Shown here: piece by piece, positions 35,498-47,390 of the stretch
Layout: each line of letters starts with the position of its first letter
How positions within the stretch are numbered: the first letter of the stretch is position 1
Assembly: GCA_032719365.1 (NCBI GenBank)
Contig: CM064873.1
Span: 8,280,501 to 8,344,500, forward strand
Direction: 5' to 3'
Length of the DNA stretch: 64,000 nucleotides
From: Prinsepia uniflora
Taxonomy: Eukaryota; Streptophyta; Magnoliopsida; Rosales; Rosaceae
Program-made: the position numbers and the translations under genes
Notes under the pieces: generated by a model
The model's database searches: none
The model's input: the letters and a program-made list of their open reading frames with translations, nothing else
What the model was told of the DNA's origin: nothing

Positions 35498-35816
35498 CGA
35501 TAAAAGAATAACGTGCCTTGGAGTTTGAATGGATTTTGTGAGGTTCCCAAATGTCACAGTGAATGAGATCAAACCAAATCTAGTTTGTTTAGCTAAAGGA
35601 AAAATATCACAAACATGTTTGAATCAAAAATGATTTTTTAGAACGGTCTAGGATAGGTAATGAAAAAGTGCATGTGATGGATTTCTGAGTCGATGATGCC
35701 AAAGATGTAAGGTTCGTTGAACATGACTTGCAAGGTGTGGATTTTTGGTAGGTGTGATGTAGTAAAGCCCAAAAAAAATCCTTGCCACATCCTACACAAA
35801 ACAAACATCCAAATAG
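35498..35816 (-). pseudogene. Copia pre-integrase and integrase N-terminal piece
   Basis: Minus-strand homology to the gag-pre-integrase region of the copia element at 25797-43622. On the left it is continued, across the octamer ATCAACAA, by the integrase at 28612. On the right it stops at the family-L LTR. Frameshifts are present. Confidence 0.7.
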
Positions 35817-37929
35817 TGACGTGACCTACCCCCAATCCCCACAAAGAACTTTGGCAATACGAAAGAAAGGGATTTGTACTCGTTTCGGCACCTTGTGAAC
35901 AAAGGGTAGAGAACAAAAAGCCATGCTCCCGTCTAACTTACATGCGACATGAAGGCGAATCGACGTCCAACCTCCATGTAACATGTAAGTCGGACAAGGG
36001 ATTCCCAAGCGAACCGCCCAAAATCTTCCGGACTTCTCAAAGTGCACAGAACCTACTGTGGATCGCGTGTGTGATGTCTCAGTCTCTCTAACAACAAGCT
36101 GCACCGCAACAACCTGAAGGGTATCGAAAAACCAAAAGACTGTGAGTGGACAAAACAAATAATAAGTTCATAAAACAGTTCATAAGAAATTACGTTTATA
36201 ACACCCTCCACACAAAAACCAATGCATGCATATAAAAACCTTTTCATAAAACCATTCCATATCCAAGATAAGAAAACTATCAATGAAAACCAGAATCATT
36301 TCTTTTTCTCAAGTTTGTAACTCAAATCTAGGGCCTCAACCCAAAATTATAAATCCTCATCAAAGTATGAGAACTCAGCCCAAAACTCATTAAATCCAAA
36401 TCATCTGGGCCACAGCCCAAAACATCTGAAAACCAGTGAAAAACCAAAGTAAAACATCAATCAATCAAGTTGATGGATCTCAAGCGCGCTGAGTCTTTAA
36501 ACTCAAAACACATGCGCATAAGCAGGCCTTCCCGGGATATCAACGAGTCTTTAAATTCAAACCATAATCAACAGGCCTCGGGGGATATCACAATAACCGA
36601 GTCTTTAAACTCAAAACATATCAATCTAGGGCCCTCCCCCGTCAATTAACCGAGTCTTTAAACTCAAAACCAGATCCAGCCATATCCGGGTCTTTAATCC
36701 ATATCCGAATTCGTAATCACGATTCCGTAAGCTAGCATCCGGAATCATCATTCCGAACCCAAATCCAGAAATTCACTTTCAAGTTTCAAAACCAAATCTC
36801 GAATCATCATTTCCGAAATCCAGTTCCAAAACCCGAAATCACGTTTATCGAAATCCCTTTTTATGAACTGGGCTTCAAGCCTGAAATCACTTTTCCAAAA
36901 TCTATTATGAATCATTGAAATCAAATCATAATCAGTAATTCAAATCCCAAAATCAAATCTCCAAAACCATGATCAAATCACAACATAAATCGTAAGCTCG
37001 TAAAACGTGCAAATACGTAATTATCTCGAAATACGTGCAAAATCGTAAATCATCAAGGTCACAATCATAAACATAGAAATCACGTATAGAAAACATATAA
37101 AAACATTTATGCATGCACCATAAGTTAGAAGGCAAAGTCCACTCACAGACTGTTTACGCCACTGCCTTGATACGCGTGCAATTACGCTTTCCGGGCTAAT
37201 CCACTATCACCGCGCTTTCCCGAACCTGTCCAAATATCATAAGAAGGTCACTAACTACTTCATTACACTTCTAATAAGCCCCGTAATTTTTTCGAATTTT
37301 TAACTATTTTTAAACGAGCCTTAAAACCTTCGGACATCCCCGAAACCTATCGAAACGATGTCTGATTGTCTTGAAACTAGTGCCAAAAATGTTCGTTACA
37401 TTGAATACTTTAAAAGTCGTGTTGGAACTTCCTCAATGGGTTGCCACACGCCCACTACGCGCCACCCAAAGGGGCTGCGCGTGGGCCTTACGTGCCGGCA
37501 ATGTTCATCTTCAACCTTGGGTGAACCCAGTTCAGACCGGTCCCAGACCCGAACCGGCGTTCACGATTTTTTGTCCATCCTTAGTCCATTTTTTATCCTA
37601 GTTTCACCATTAGTTTTGTCTAGTGATTTCCTACACTACTACGTTTTTTAAAACTCACAATTATGGTTTGTAAAGTACCTTCCAAAATAAGGTCACAGGT
37701 TCAGTTTTTTCCTCTTCTGTGTTCTTGTGCACTTGGCCATCACACAAGCCTCGAATTCAATCCCTAAGAGTCCCTTACAACCTCCAAATCAATTTTTCAT
37801 CATCACTAACGATCAACAATCACTAAAAACTCAAGATACCATTTTCGAGTTTAACTCACCTGATCACGGTTTCCTACGGCCACTGTCCACGGTAGGCCCT
37901 CTTCTTTCTAATCTCCTCAGACTCGTTCT

Positions 37930-40900
37930 TGACACGACCCATCCCAATCCCTCCGGGATTACCGTGGAATGTGTCATGCTCCCGTCTGATAAGAGGTGTC
38001 CAAACAAGGGATAACCTGATGTCACTGCCCCCAAACGGGGCTTCCAGAGTGCGCAAGGATCGATGGAGGAGGTGTGCGATGTCCTAGTCTCTGCTGCAGT
38101 CGCATTCGGAATCAACTTGAAGGGCATTAAAAACAAAAGCTGTGAGTGGACGAAAATAAATAAGTTTATTAACACATTTCATAAGACATTTATGCCCCTC
38201 CATTAAAAACGTATGCATGCCACGAAAACTAGTAACCAAAACATTTGCGCAACAAGGCATTAGGGCCTTAGCCCAAAACCGCAAACCATAAATACAACCG
38301 AAAAACCATTTCATAGATCCAATAGTTCATAATTACCACATTACCATAACTGGCATCCCAGACGCCTAGCGTCCCAGACGCCTGACGTCCCAGACGACAT
38401 ATTTCACGGTATAACCATAAGCTACGCTTGCTGTCCGGGGTCTCAATCCCGAGTCCAATCCCCGAACCCAGTCCGGGTACAGCATCCCAGATGCCTAGCG
38501 TCCAGACGCTTGACGTCCCAGACGCCAAATCATATCAATCCTGCTCCTGAGTCACTATACGGTTTGGTAGCTCCGCACAATGACCCCTCGCAGGCAATGC
38601 ACCGTGATTTCCCTAGTGTCCCAGACACCTGGAGGAGATCTTCATATATTCTCGTATCAAGATGGTATATGGAAAACAGTTTTATTAAATCATTTAACAA
38701 CATCTCAATGGGCCCTGCCCAAAATTTCCATAACACATCACAATTCCATTTAGGGTCCCCGACCCGAAATCACGTCTATGAAACCAACTGGGCCTCATGC
38801 CCGATTCTGTAAATCACTGGGCCCACGGCCCAAATTCATAAATCAATTGGGCTCCTGGCCCGATAATATAACTCAAATGGGTCTCAGCCCGATTTCGTAA
38901 ATAACTGGGCCCCTGACCCGATTTCATAAAGCAATTGGGCCCTTGACCCGATTACGTAACTCAATTGGACTCCAAGTCTGAGGTTTCCAAAACAATTGGG
39001 CCTCATGCCCGAGTTTCTCTTTCCAATTTCAAAACCATTTCATGAAATCATATCCAAGGTCTTAAGTATGGAAAATCAAGGTAAAATCGGAAAAACCTCG
39101 ATTTACGTGCAAGCACGTAAATCGCCTCGAAATGCGTGAAACCATATAATTCACAATCCAAACCAATATCATAAAATCATATTCATAATCCATATAAAAT
39201 AGTTAGGCATGCATAGAATTTATAAAACCAAAGTCCACTCACAGACCGTTCAACGATACGCCTCGATACGTGTGCCATAGGCCTTCTCGGGCCACACCAC
39301 TATCACCGGGACTCCCAATCCTGTCCAAATCACATTAGAGGGTCACTAACCTCTACATTAACCTCCTATTAAAGTCCCGTAATTTTCCCGAATTTTTAAC
39401 TATTTTTAAACTTGATTCAAAACCTTCAGATGTCCCGAACAATATGCGAAACGGTGTCCAATCGACACGAAACCAATCCTAAAATGTTCGTTACATTAGA
39501 TAGGAAAAAAGTCATGTTGGGCTTACCTCGAAAATCGGTCCCACGCGCCCTCACGCGCCGCTGTGAGTGGCTGCGCGTGAAAGCCACTCGCCTGCTACAG
39601 TGACTGCTACAGTCATCGTCCTTACCCGAATGACTCGTAAACGGGTCTGGTTGCCCGCAACCTGACCCGGCTAGATTTCTCTCAATTCCAACTCCTTTCC
39701 TTCAATTGATCCATCAGATAGCACCGTTAGAGACCCAATTAAGGTTCTGTAAACCTAATTGAACACATCAAACCTTAAATCCAACATTTCTTCCAAGATC
39801 AAACTCACGGTCATAACATTCGAAACTCACACAAATCATCCTGGTTTTCAAATTAAAAGATACAGAAGCTTCGTATGACCCAAACAAACATTAAACCTTA
39901 ACCAATTTCATGAATCCTTACCCGTAGGTGGTCGTCCTTAAGCTCGAAGTTTTCCAGAAACTGGAACATGTGTTCTTGGCCAAACCGTGATCGATTCCCC
40001 TCGATTTTGGTATGGTTGAGTTCGAAATGAACCCAGAAGAGTATTATTAATCTCAGTTTGTCTCCTCTCAGCTCACAGACAAGTTTTTGAATTTCCCTCC
40101 ATTTTTCTAATTTTTCCAATCTCTATTTTATCTCAAGTTCGACAGCCCTCTTCTCTCAAACCTGACCCTCTCGACTCACTCTCACTCCCTATACTCAATT
40201 CAGCATCAAAGTAACCTAAAGTATCTCTTAGTCTACTGTGAAAAAGGTTCCCTGCACTGACCCGAAACCAATTTAAAATAGTGTCCATGTTCTGTGATCT
40301 GTTGCCAACCCAAACACATGTGCTTCCACTACCTCAAAGCTGTCCCAATTCAGTCGTCAATGTTAAACAATTCTTTGGACAGATCACACAATTCATCCAC
40401 TCAGTTCAACAAGGCTCCACTCACGGCTGTTCAAAATCAACAGCCAAAATTACCATTTTGCCCTCACTTGGCAAATTACCAAAATGCCCCTCACGCATCA
40501 AGACCCGTAACTTGGTCATTCGAACTTCGATTGACGCGTGCCGCCTGTCTACGAACTCGGGGCATCGAGACCTTCCCAACGGTCCTCGGTCCTCGGCCAT
40601 CGGGTCTCCTGATCTAAAAGTCAACATATTCCCCCTTTTCGTCCAAATTACGAAAATGCCCTTGAACTTTCGAACGTCATAACTTCTTCCTCGAATGTCG
40701 GAATCGAACGTGCCACCTGTCTATGAACTCGTAACGTCCCTAACTACGTCACGGTCATCGGCCAAAGTCCATTTGGCCGCCCAATCAAAAAGTCAACATT
40801 TTGCCCACGCACAGGGGCAAAACGGTCATTTTGCACAATTTGTCCGATTTTACTCAACTAATCCCAGATTAGTCATTCTAAATCATAATTGAATAATATT

Positions 40901-40930
40901 AAATCTCGATACTCGGGACGGGTCGTTACA
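37930..40930 (-). mobile_element. Family-L solo LTR (inner), 3001 bp
   Basis: Begins TGACACGACCCATCCC and ends GGGACGGGTCGTTACA in window orientation. Flanks GTTCT and CGTCT are only partly alike. Contains tandem CCCAGACGCCTGACGT words at 38357-38395 and 38486-38523, an array of TTGGGC(C/T)(C/T)x(G/T)xCCCGA words at 38740-39015, and the conserved CGCCTGTCTACGAACTCG near 40540. Confidence 0.82.
38357..38523. repeat. CAGACGCC/CCCAGACG short tandem repeats in family L
   Basis: Two clusters of GCATCCCAGACGCCTAGCGT and GACGTCCCAGACG words, 38357-38395 and 38486-38523, separated by ordinary LTR sequence. Confidence 0.8.
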
Positions 40931-41844
40931 CGTCTCACCTTCCTAATAACCATCTAATTAGTTAGAACGTTTAACATTTGCCTAAACTAAATCCACTTTT
41001 GAAGTCTAAAAACAGGGGGCGCGATCTTACAGTTCCCAGTCCACCAACGTACACGACGGTGCACCACCAGCATCACTATGTTCGTCTCCACCTCCCTTCA
41101 AGTTTGATTCACCACAGAAGGACAAAGGACGTGAATTGAAGGTTGTGGGTTGAAGAATCTCTCACGGTTTCTTAGTTGATTCACCAAATATCGAACACCA
41201 ATTCACACACCCGTTCACCTCTGTTTTAAAACCGTGTAAGGCGGTCACAAGGTTACACAACCTTCCAGTAAGGGACAAGTGTCCCAATCTGGTTGGGCTT
41301 CAATTCCAAGGAAACCACCTGTCCAATTATAACCGGGCACAAATCCCTAGGTAGTAAAAGACCAAAATGCCCCTAAATGACATTTTACCATTTCCCCCTA
41401 GTGTTTTTAGACCAAAATATGAACCTACCGATGTTCGATGATAGTGTGCCGCCTATCGTTGTACTCAGGGAATCGAGACCTACCTAATGGTCCTCGAAAT
41501 ACGTGAAAATAACTTGTCATCCAAAAATTCAACCATTTGTCCTTATTCAACCAAATTACCAAATTGCCCTCGAACTTCCGAACATCACAACTTCTTCCTC
41601 GAATGTCGAAATCAGACGTGCCACCTATCTATGTACTCGTGACGTTCCGAACTACGTCACAGTTATTGCCCAGAGTCCGTTTGACCGCCCGAACCAAAAG
41701 TCAATTGTTCGCCCAATTCTAGGGGCAAAATCGTCATTTCGCCCCGTCCGTCCGAGATTTCTCAACTAATCACCAATTAAACACACTAATCCATCATTAA
41801 CCACTAATCTAATCCCAATTTCTGGGACGGGTTGTTACAGATAG

Positions 41845-43239
41845 AATGTTACTATGCATTGAAGGGCTCGAGTTAACTTACTTACGAACAACAAGTTTAC
41901 ACAAAATTTGGGAACATGTAATAATCCGTCAGGTTGTAATTCTTTTGATAATTTAATTGATACAATGCCACATATTTCTCCTTGTTCTACATTAGGTAAT
42001 CCAACAAAGTCATTGTTTTTCTTAGTCTGATCATGTATGGGAGATAAATATGAAATATGGTATGTAGTCCAATTATCCACAATCGAATAAAATGGTGAAT
42101 ATGATTCAGATGGTGTAATGTGACAAGTGGGTTTGAGTATACCTGCAACTTGAGCTAGTGGCTGGCCGTTACTCTTTTTATTTTGAATAAAGGTTATAAG
42201 TTCATTGTACTCGTCAGTGGTGAACGTTGGTCTTGTTGTGATAGATGGGGATGCCGATTTTGAATTTGGGTCAGATGGGCGAACGACTTCAGCATTGTGT
42301 GGTTGTTGGGCTTGGGCACTGATTTCTAGGCTTGACATTTTTGCTATGCCATTTATGGTCATTCATGTGTCCTTGCCCATCACAATACATGCATTTGAGG
42401 GTTTGGCTTGAGTGTGAGGGTCCTGTGACATGGAATGCCCAGTCGTGGACTGCCCAACCTGCATCGCATATGGAGTGAAGGAATTTTCCCTCTACCTCGT
42501 CACCTCTGATTGTCTTTCATGTTGAAGAACAAGACCACGAACCTTACATGTATCAAGTAAGGGGCTCATCATCAAAATTGAGCCTCGAATAGTTGAGTAG
42601 GAGTTGTTTAATCCCATGTGAAATTGCATTACTTTCTATTTTTTTCTCTCTCGGCAATTTTCTTCATTCCTTCACAGTTACATTCAAGTGGCGCTTGGTA
42701 TGAGGCTAATTCGTCCCAAATACTCTTCAATTTTGTGTAGTAGATAGAAATTGATTGTTGTCCTTGTCTATACTCGAGATTTCTTGTCGGATTTGATAAA
42801 CTCTCTAGTTATCGCCTTGGGAAAAGTGATCCTCAAGGTCACTCCAAATTGCAGCGACAGTTTTGCAATAGAGCACACTACTGACTATATCAGCATGCAC
42901 TAATTGTAAAATCTAGGACATCACCATGTTGTTGCATCGCTGACACATAGGATGATTGGCATCGGTGGTTGCATAAACTTTAATAGTTCCATCAATACAT
43001 CCAAGCTTATTCTTTTGCGATGAGGGCAATGCGCATAGAGCGGCTCCATTGTCTGTAGTTGTGGCCTTCTACGTGTTTTGAAACTAAGACTAGTCCCGAT
43101 GAGCTAGAGTGATGTAGAGCAAGACGATCATATGTTATTGGCATTACCTCCATTGGTTTTTCGTAGCTCATGGTGGAGGTGTTTGTAGCGGAAGGTGTAG
43201 AAAATTATAGAGTCACCTTGATCAGTGGCTCTAATACCA
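41845..43239 (-). pseudogene. Copia gag and protease remnant (minus strand)
   Basis: A 175-codon open frame (42362-41835) covers the end of gag and the protease to pre-integrase region: SIVDNWTTYHISYLSPIHD, IVSIKLSKELQPDGLLHVPKFCVNLLFVSKLTRAL. The usual protease D-S/T-G is replaced by DNWTT. Further gag homology lies at 42400-43150 in broken frames. The primer-binding site is at about 43239-43227. The left edge is the family-L insertion at 41839. Confidence 0.75.
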
Positions 43240-43622
43240 TGAAAGTTTTGGGGAATTTTTACAACACCGCACTGCATTAAGTACGGTGTGAAATGCAGAT
43301 TGTTAAATATTTCTAAATCAAAATCTAACGACTAAAAAATAAGATGACGTTTTTTTTTATATTTATTATTTTTTATTATATTGTGTTGAAAAAATATGAT
43401 ATACTTATTGTGGCGTTGTGTTGTAGTCATTCCAAAAGTTTTAAATATATGTTTGAATTGATTTTATCTTAATACATAAGCGAGTTACATACAAAGCAAA
43501 ATAGCTATACAAGGTAAACTTAGAACTAATCATATGTCTAACAATTTGTTCCTACAATCACTGAACAGATATTACAATCAATTAATTGACCAGATCATTT
43601 ACTTATTTTCTTTCCTTAAACA
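43240..43622 (-). repeat. 5' LTR of the minus-strand copia element, enlarged by a MITE
   Basis: Minus-strand start TGTTTAAGG at 43622, end CTTTCA at 43240, 383 bp. Removing the 185-bp insertion and one duplicated octamer leaves about 190 bp, the length of the 3' LTR (192 bp). Confidence 0.8.
43250..43434. mobile_element. MITE (185 bp) inside the copia 5' LTR
   Basis: Ends GGGGAATTTTTACAACACCG and, inverted, GGAATGACTACAACACAACG give imperfect terminal inverted repeats of about 20 bp. Octamers AAAGTTTT flank both sides (43242-43249, 43435-43442). Absent from the sister LTR. Interior is AT-rich. Confidence 0.7.
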
Positions 43623-43985
43623 CATGCGCTGTATTTAGAGCCATATAGAAAATTTCATTCTAAACCTTCTCCCAAGTTGAATCTCTCACATAGAATAACC
43701 GAGGCATTAGCAAGTACAACTTTTTTTTTTCTTTTTCTTTTGGGATTGAGACTCGCAATTACATAGCTTGAGAACGAAGTCCTAACAAAGCTTGTGACTT
43801 CGCAGCAAAATTGAAGAAAAAAAATGAGGCAAAATTTTTAAGTGTTTTGCTTGTATTCAAAGCAATACCATTTTGAGCATTGACACATTCACATGCCCAT
43901 TGCTTTGATCCACCGGCACCGCATGATGCAAATGAAATTTGAAACTTCCGATGGCATTTTGGTAAAACTGCCCACTACTAAAATG

Positions 43986-43987
<2 letters not shown>

Positions 43988-44027
<40 letters not shown>
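43988..44027. repeat. (AT)20 microsatellite upstream of OEP16 copy C
   Basis: Uninterrupted AT run; copy A has a poly-A run (17001-17008) at the corresponding place. Confidence 0.95.
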
Positions 44028-44029
<2 letters not shown>

Positions 44030-44187
44030 TAAAATCGAACGACCAATCTCTCCCCAAAGGTCACCACTCAATCATTCACTAGAGTCACACTCATATCACA
44101 TTACAAACAGACAGCCTGAGCTGAGAGAGAGAGAGAGAGGGTGTGTGAGTGTGTAGGTGGCGAAAGAAGAAGAAGAAGAAGGAGAAA

Positions 44188-46214
44188 ATGCCAAGAAGCA
44201 GCTTCTCAGGGACACTCACAGGGCCAAAGGTCGACGTGGCAATCGACTTGGGCAACCCCTTGCTCAACCACACCGTCGATGGCTTCTTGAAGATCGGAAC
44301 CGTATACTTATTTTTTATTTATCTTCAACATTTTTTTTTTATTATTTGCCTTCTGGGTTTTGATTTTCGAGATCGTAGCTTCAGAATTCAACGAGGGTCT
44401 TTTTTTTTTGGTTCGTTTTGATCAGGTGGCAGCTACAAGAGCTGCTGCAGAGGATGCTTATTCGGCGGCCAGAAAAGGTACCATTATCATTATTACTATT
44501 ATTGCAGTCCAGCTGTTTGGTTCGTGAGAAGCACTTAGAAAATGACAGAGAGATAGAGGGAATTTCTAAATTTTGATTGATAAAGAGGCTCAGTTCTCTA
44601 AAGATTCATGCTTTCTTGAGTCTGTTGCAATGAAAAATCTGTCATAATTGTATGTTCATTTTTTTAGGTCAAAATGTGTTAATTTGTTTTAGTTCTTGTT
44701 ATATCCTGTGTTATTCTGATGCTGATGATATGGTGTGATTGTTGTTGAATACGATGTTTTTGTTTTTTGACATTTATTAATACTGACAATTGATATTTGC
44801 AGGGCGCATTTCAACTAATGACTTTGAGCACACTGTGAGTAACCAGAACACAATCCATTTTTTTTTTTCAACTGGTTTATGAATTATGGTTCTTTTGGTT
44901 ACTCGTATGGTCTAAGAATAGTATATACATTGAATTAATTTTAACATGTTCATTTGTTTTAATGCTTTTTTTAGTGGATCTATTGGATTTTGGAGGTCTT
45001 ACTCTTACTGTGCTTATTTCCTTAAGAGAAAGAAGAAAAAAGATTCAGATGCAACTCAACTTTCTAATCCATTTAATTGAAAATACTTCTGCTTTTGTAG
45101 TTGAAAAAGATGTGTAAAGAAGGTGCATATTGGGGTAAGTTTATGCCATATTTCATTATAAGTTATAGTTTCGTCTACATGGAAAATTCTCTGGCTTCCT
45201 TACTTTTCAAAATGGAGGAACTGCATTCAAAATTTCTTCTACTACGCGTCTCATATCAAATTTCTTCTATTACACTTCTTATATCAAAATTCTTCTATTA
45301 CACTCCTCATATTAAATTTCTACTATTACGTTGGCAGGAACTGTAGCCGGAGTGTATGTGGGAGCGGAGTATGGCATAGAAAGGGTCCGTGGCACCAGAG
45401 ACTGGGTATGTCTGTTCTAGCTCTAGATAGCTAGCTGCAGCCTGTACTATACATGAGCTGTTAAGGAAAGATCAAAATTGTTTTTTTTTGGTTGAAAATT
45501 CAAACTACTATCTTACTCATTACCTCAGTCGTTCATAATTTTCTCACATTCGTTTTGAGTTTGCATGTTTAGCTTCTGGAACTAAATTAAAACATTGTTT
45601 TGAGATGTCTCCAGTTGCGAATTTAAATACTCTAATTTCTGGGTTCCTGAGATGCTCCAGTTGCAATGCTTTTCATGATTGTTCATATTGAGTATGCATA
45701 GATTTTGAACTTGGTATTTGTCTTGTGAAGGGACTGAACCATTCAGTTTCTTTTTCCTATTCTAATCCCATATGCATATCGCATATGCACACCGATTTCA
45801 ACCACAAATTCATGCTAGGATTAAGTATATGCATATGCACACCAATTTCAACCACAAATTCATGCTAGGATTAAGTTCTAGTCATTGGGACATGACAATA
45901 TGGCATTAGAACTATTAAAGAGCTTTTGTATTAGAATTCACTCTGTATATTGCGATTTTTTCACAAAGCTTCAAGTAATTCCATTTCAAGATCATGCTCA
46001 TATGACAAAAGATTTTCTTACTTCAGCTGGAACTTCTGCCTCTGCTCATACTTTTTATTTTGAATTCCTGCAGAAGAATGCATTGATCGGGGGTGCATTT
46101 ACTGGGGCTCTTGTATCTGCTGCTAGCAATAAGAGCAAGGATAAAGTTCTGGTGGATGCAATTACAGGAGGTGCCATTGCAACCGCTGCAGAATTCATTA
46201 ACTATCTCACCTGA
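44188..46214 (+). CDS. OEP16: OEP16-type outer-envelope channel protein, six exons, apparently intact
   Basis: Exons: 44188-44301, 44426-44477, 44803-44834, 45101-45134, 45338-45405, 46074-46214. All introns are GT-AG and phases agree, giving 441 bp and a 146-residue protein, near the 148 residues of Arabidopsis OEP16-1. It starts MPRSSFSG and contains a helix-rich Tim17/22/23-family core: LLNHTVDGFLKIG, KKMCKEGAYWGTVAGVYVGA, EYGIERVRGTRDW, then glycine-rich membrane segments NALIGGAFTGALVSAAS and DAITGGAIATAAEFIN. OEP16 forms an amino-acid- and amine-selective pore in the chloroplast outer envelope. The leader has short GA and GAA runs; no clear TATA box was identified. Two broken relatives lie at 17195-19094 and 24262-24567. 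The intact frame and clean splice sites mark this as the working copy. Confidence 0.93.
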
Positions 46215-46902
46215 ACATCAAATTAGTGTTCCACCCGAACTCTCTGCAGATCCTGAAGAACTACGTAGTAACTTAGTAGGTTTCTTATGTCGCTTTTGTC
46301 ATGACTGTTGCATTGTAAAAAGAATATTTGAGGGTTCTTCAGCTAAACTCCTGAAGATTCGATACAATGGATTATGAAATCCCATCTTCAAATATGATCA
46401 TTCTTGAGTAATATCTGATGTCGAAGAATAGACATAAGCAATGTCAAATGTCAATAATCAATAGGGGCACCCACCAACTGTTCTGGGAATCAAGAATTGC
46501 CATGTTATATATTGCCATATTATTTTTATATATATATATAATATGGATGGAAGGCGATTATGCAAGTTGTCTTTTTGATGGATGAAGCTGAGAGGCTAAG
46601 TTGAAGCAAGCACTTCAAAAGAATTGTTGGCACTATATGAGATGAGGTGAGGGAAGGACAATGCCATGAGCCTAGCTGTGGACCGACCTTGCTCCCTTTT
46701 CAGAAGAATAATAGTATCTGTTGCTAGAGAGACCTTCAAAATAATTAGCCAAAATATTTAAAAGAAAGCAATTTCTCCCAAGCTTAAAAAGACAACTTGC
46801 TTATCCATTCCCTTTTTTTTTTTTTTGCCTTTTTTAAGGAAATGCTTATCCGTTCCTTAAATATTCAATTTGTGAGTCCTGTGTGTTACTGTCAAGTGAA
46901 TG
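46215..46902. other. 3' flank of OEP16 and spacer
   Basis: The first 200 bp are homologous to flanks of copies A and B. No gene is seen in the remaining AT-rich DNA up to the hAT target duplication. Confidence 0.6.
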
Positions 46903-46924
46903 GTCAGCTGTAGCCCTGTTAATC

Positions 46925-47120
46925 GGTTTTTCGGTTCGATTTTTTTACCGAAATCGAAACCGAACCGAGTGGAAGAATCGGTTCCGGTTCGGTTCGGTTT
47001 TCTTTCAAAAAACTGACTTAAACCGAAACCAAACTGTTCGGTTCGGTCCGGTTCGGTTTCGGGTTTTACCGATTTTTTCGGTTTATTTCGGGACGAACCG
47101 GTTCGGCTTTTACTAAAAAC
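46925..47120. repeat. Left subterminal GGTTCGG/CCGAACC repeats of the hAT element
   Basis: At least eight GGTTCGG or CCGAACC-type words within 200 bp, some tandem (CGGTTCGGTTCGG). Confidence 0.85.
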
Positions 47121-47390
47121 CGGTTTTTATATTTTTATACAATAATCTATATTTATTCCATAATTAATCTCCATATCCATTTTAAACAACAAAATCATCA
47201 AGGCATCAAAATCCAACATAGAAATATAGAATGTCTATTACAAACAATAAAATCAAAGCATCAAAGTCGAATAAAAAAGTTCATTACAAGCAATAAAAAT
47301 AATAAGATTGTAAAATCAAACCATCCGTGAACAAAATGGTAGATAATATGATCAACCATGTCACCAAGGCAAGAAGCCTCAAGGATTGGA

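Larger units (their letters stand above)
35817..41839 (-). mobile_element. Family-L solo LTR (outer), interrupted by a second copy
   Basis: Begins TGACGTGACCTACCCCC and ends GGGACGGGTTGTTACA in window orientation. Flanking pentamers are AATAG (35812-35816) and GATAG (41840-41844), 4 of 5 identical. The inner copy (37930-40930) removed, it measures about 3.02 kb, matching the inner copy's 3.00 kb. Carries the GAGTCTTTAAACTC series (36491-36667), CCCAGCCCAAAA-type words and the GGGACA/TGTCCC hairpin at 41272-41285. It interrupts the copia element between gag/protease and pre-integrase. Confidence 0.82.
25797..43622 (-). mobile_element. Ty1/copia element on minus strand, split into three pieces by later insertions
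   Basis: Outer boundaries are the 3' LTR at 25797-25988 and the 5' LTR at 43240-43622. Read on the minus strand the order is: 5' LTR, primer-binding site (TGGTATTAGAGCC from 43239), gag/protease remnant (to about 41845), pre-integrase piece (35816-35498), integrase, RT and RNase H (28612-26000), polypurine tract (GAGGGGG near 25993), 3' LTR. The gaps are filled by a family-L LTR (35817-41839) and a hAT-like element (28613-35489). Without insertions it would be about 4.7 kb. Flanking pentamers CATAA and CATGC match at only 3 of 5. Confidence 0.85.

Noticed and set aside
43857..44057. Minus-strand frame with an IYIYIY stretch upstream of OEP16
   Set aside because: It is the translation of an AT microsatellite.
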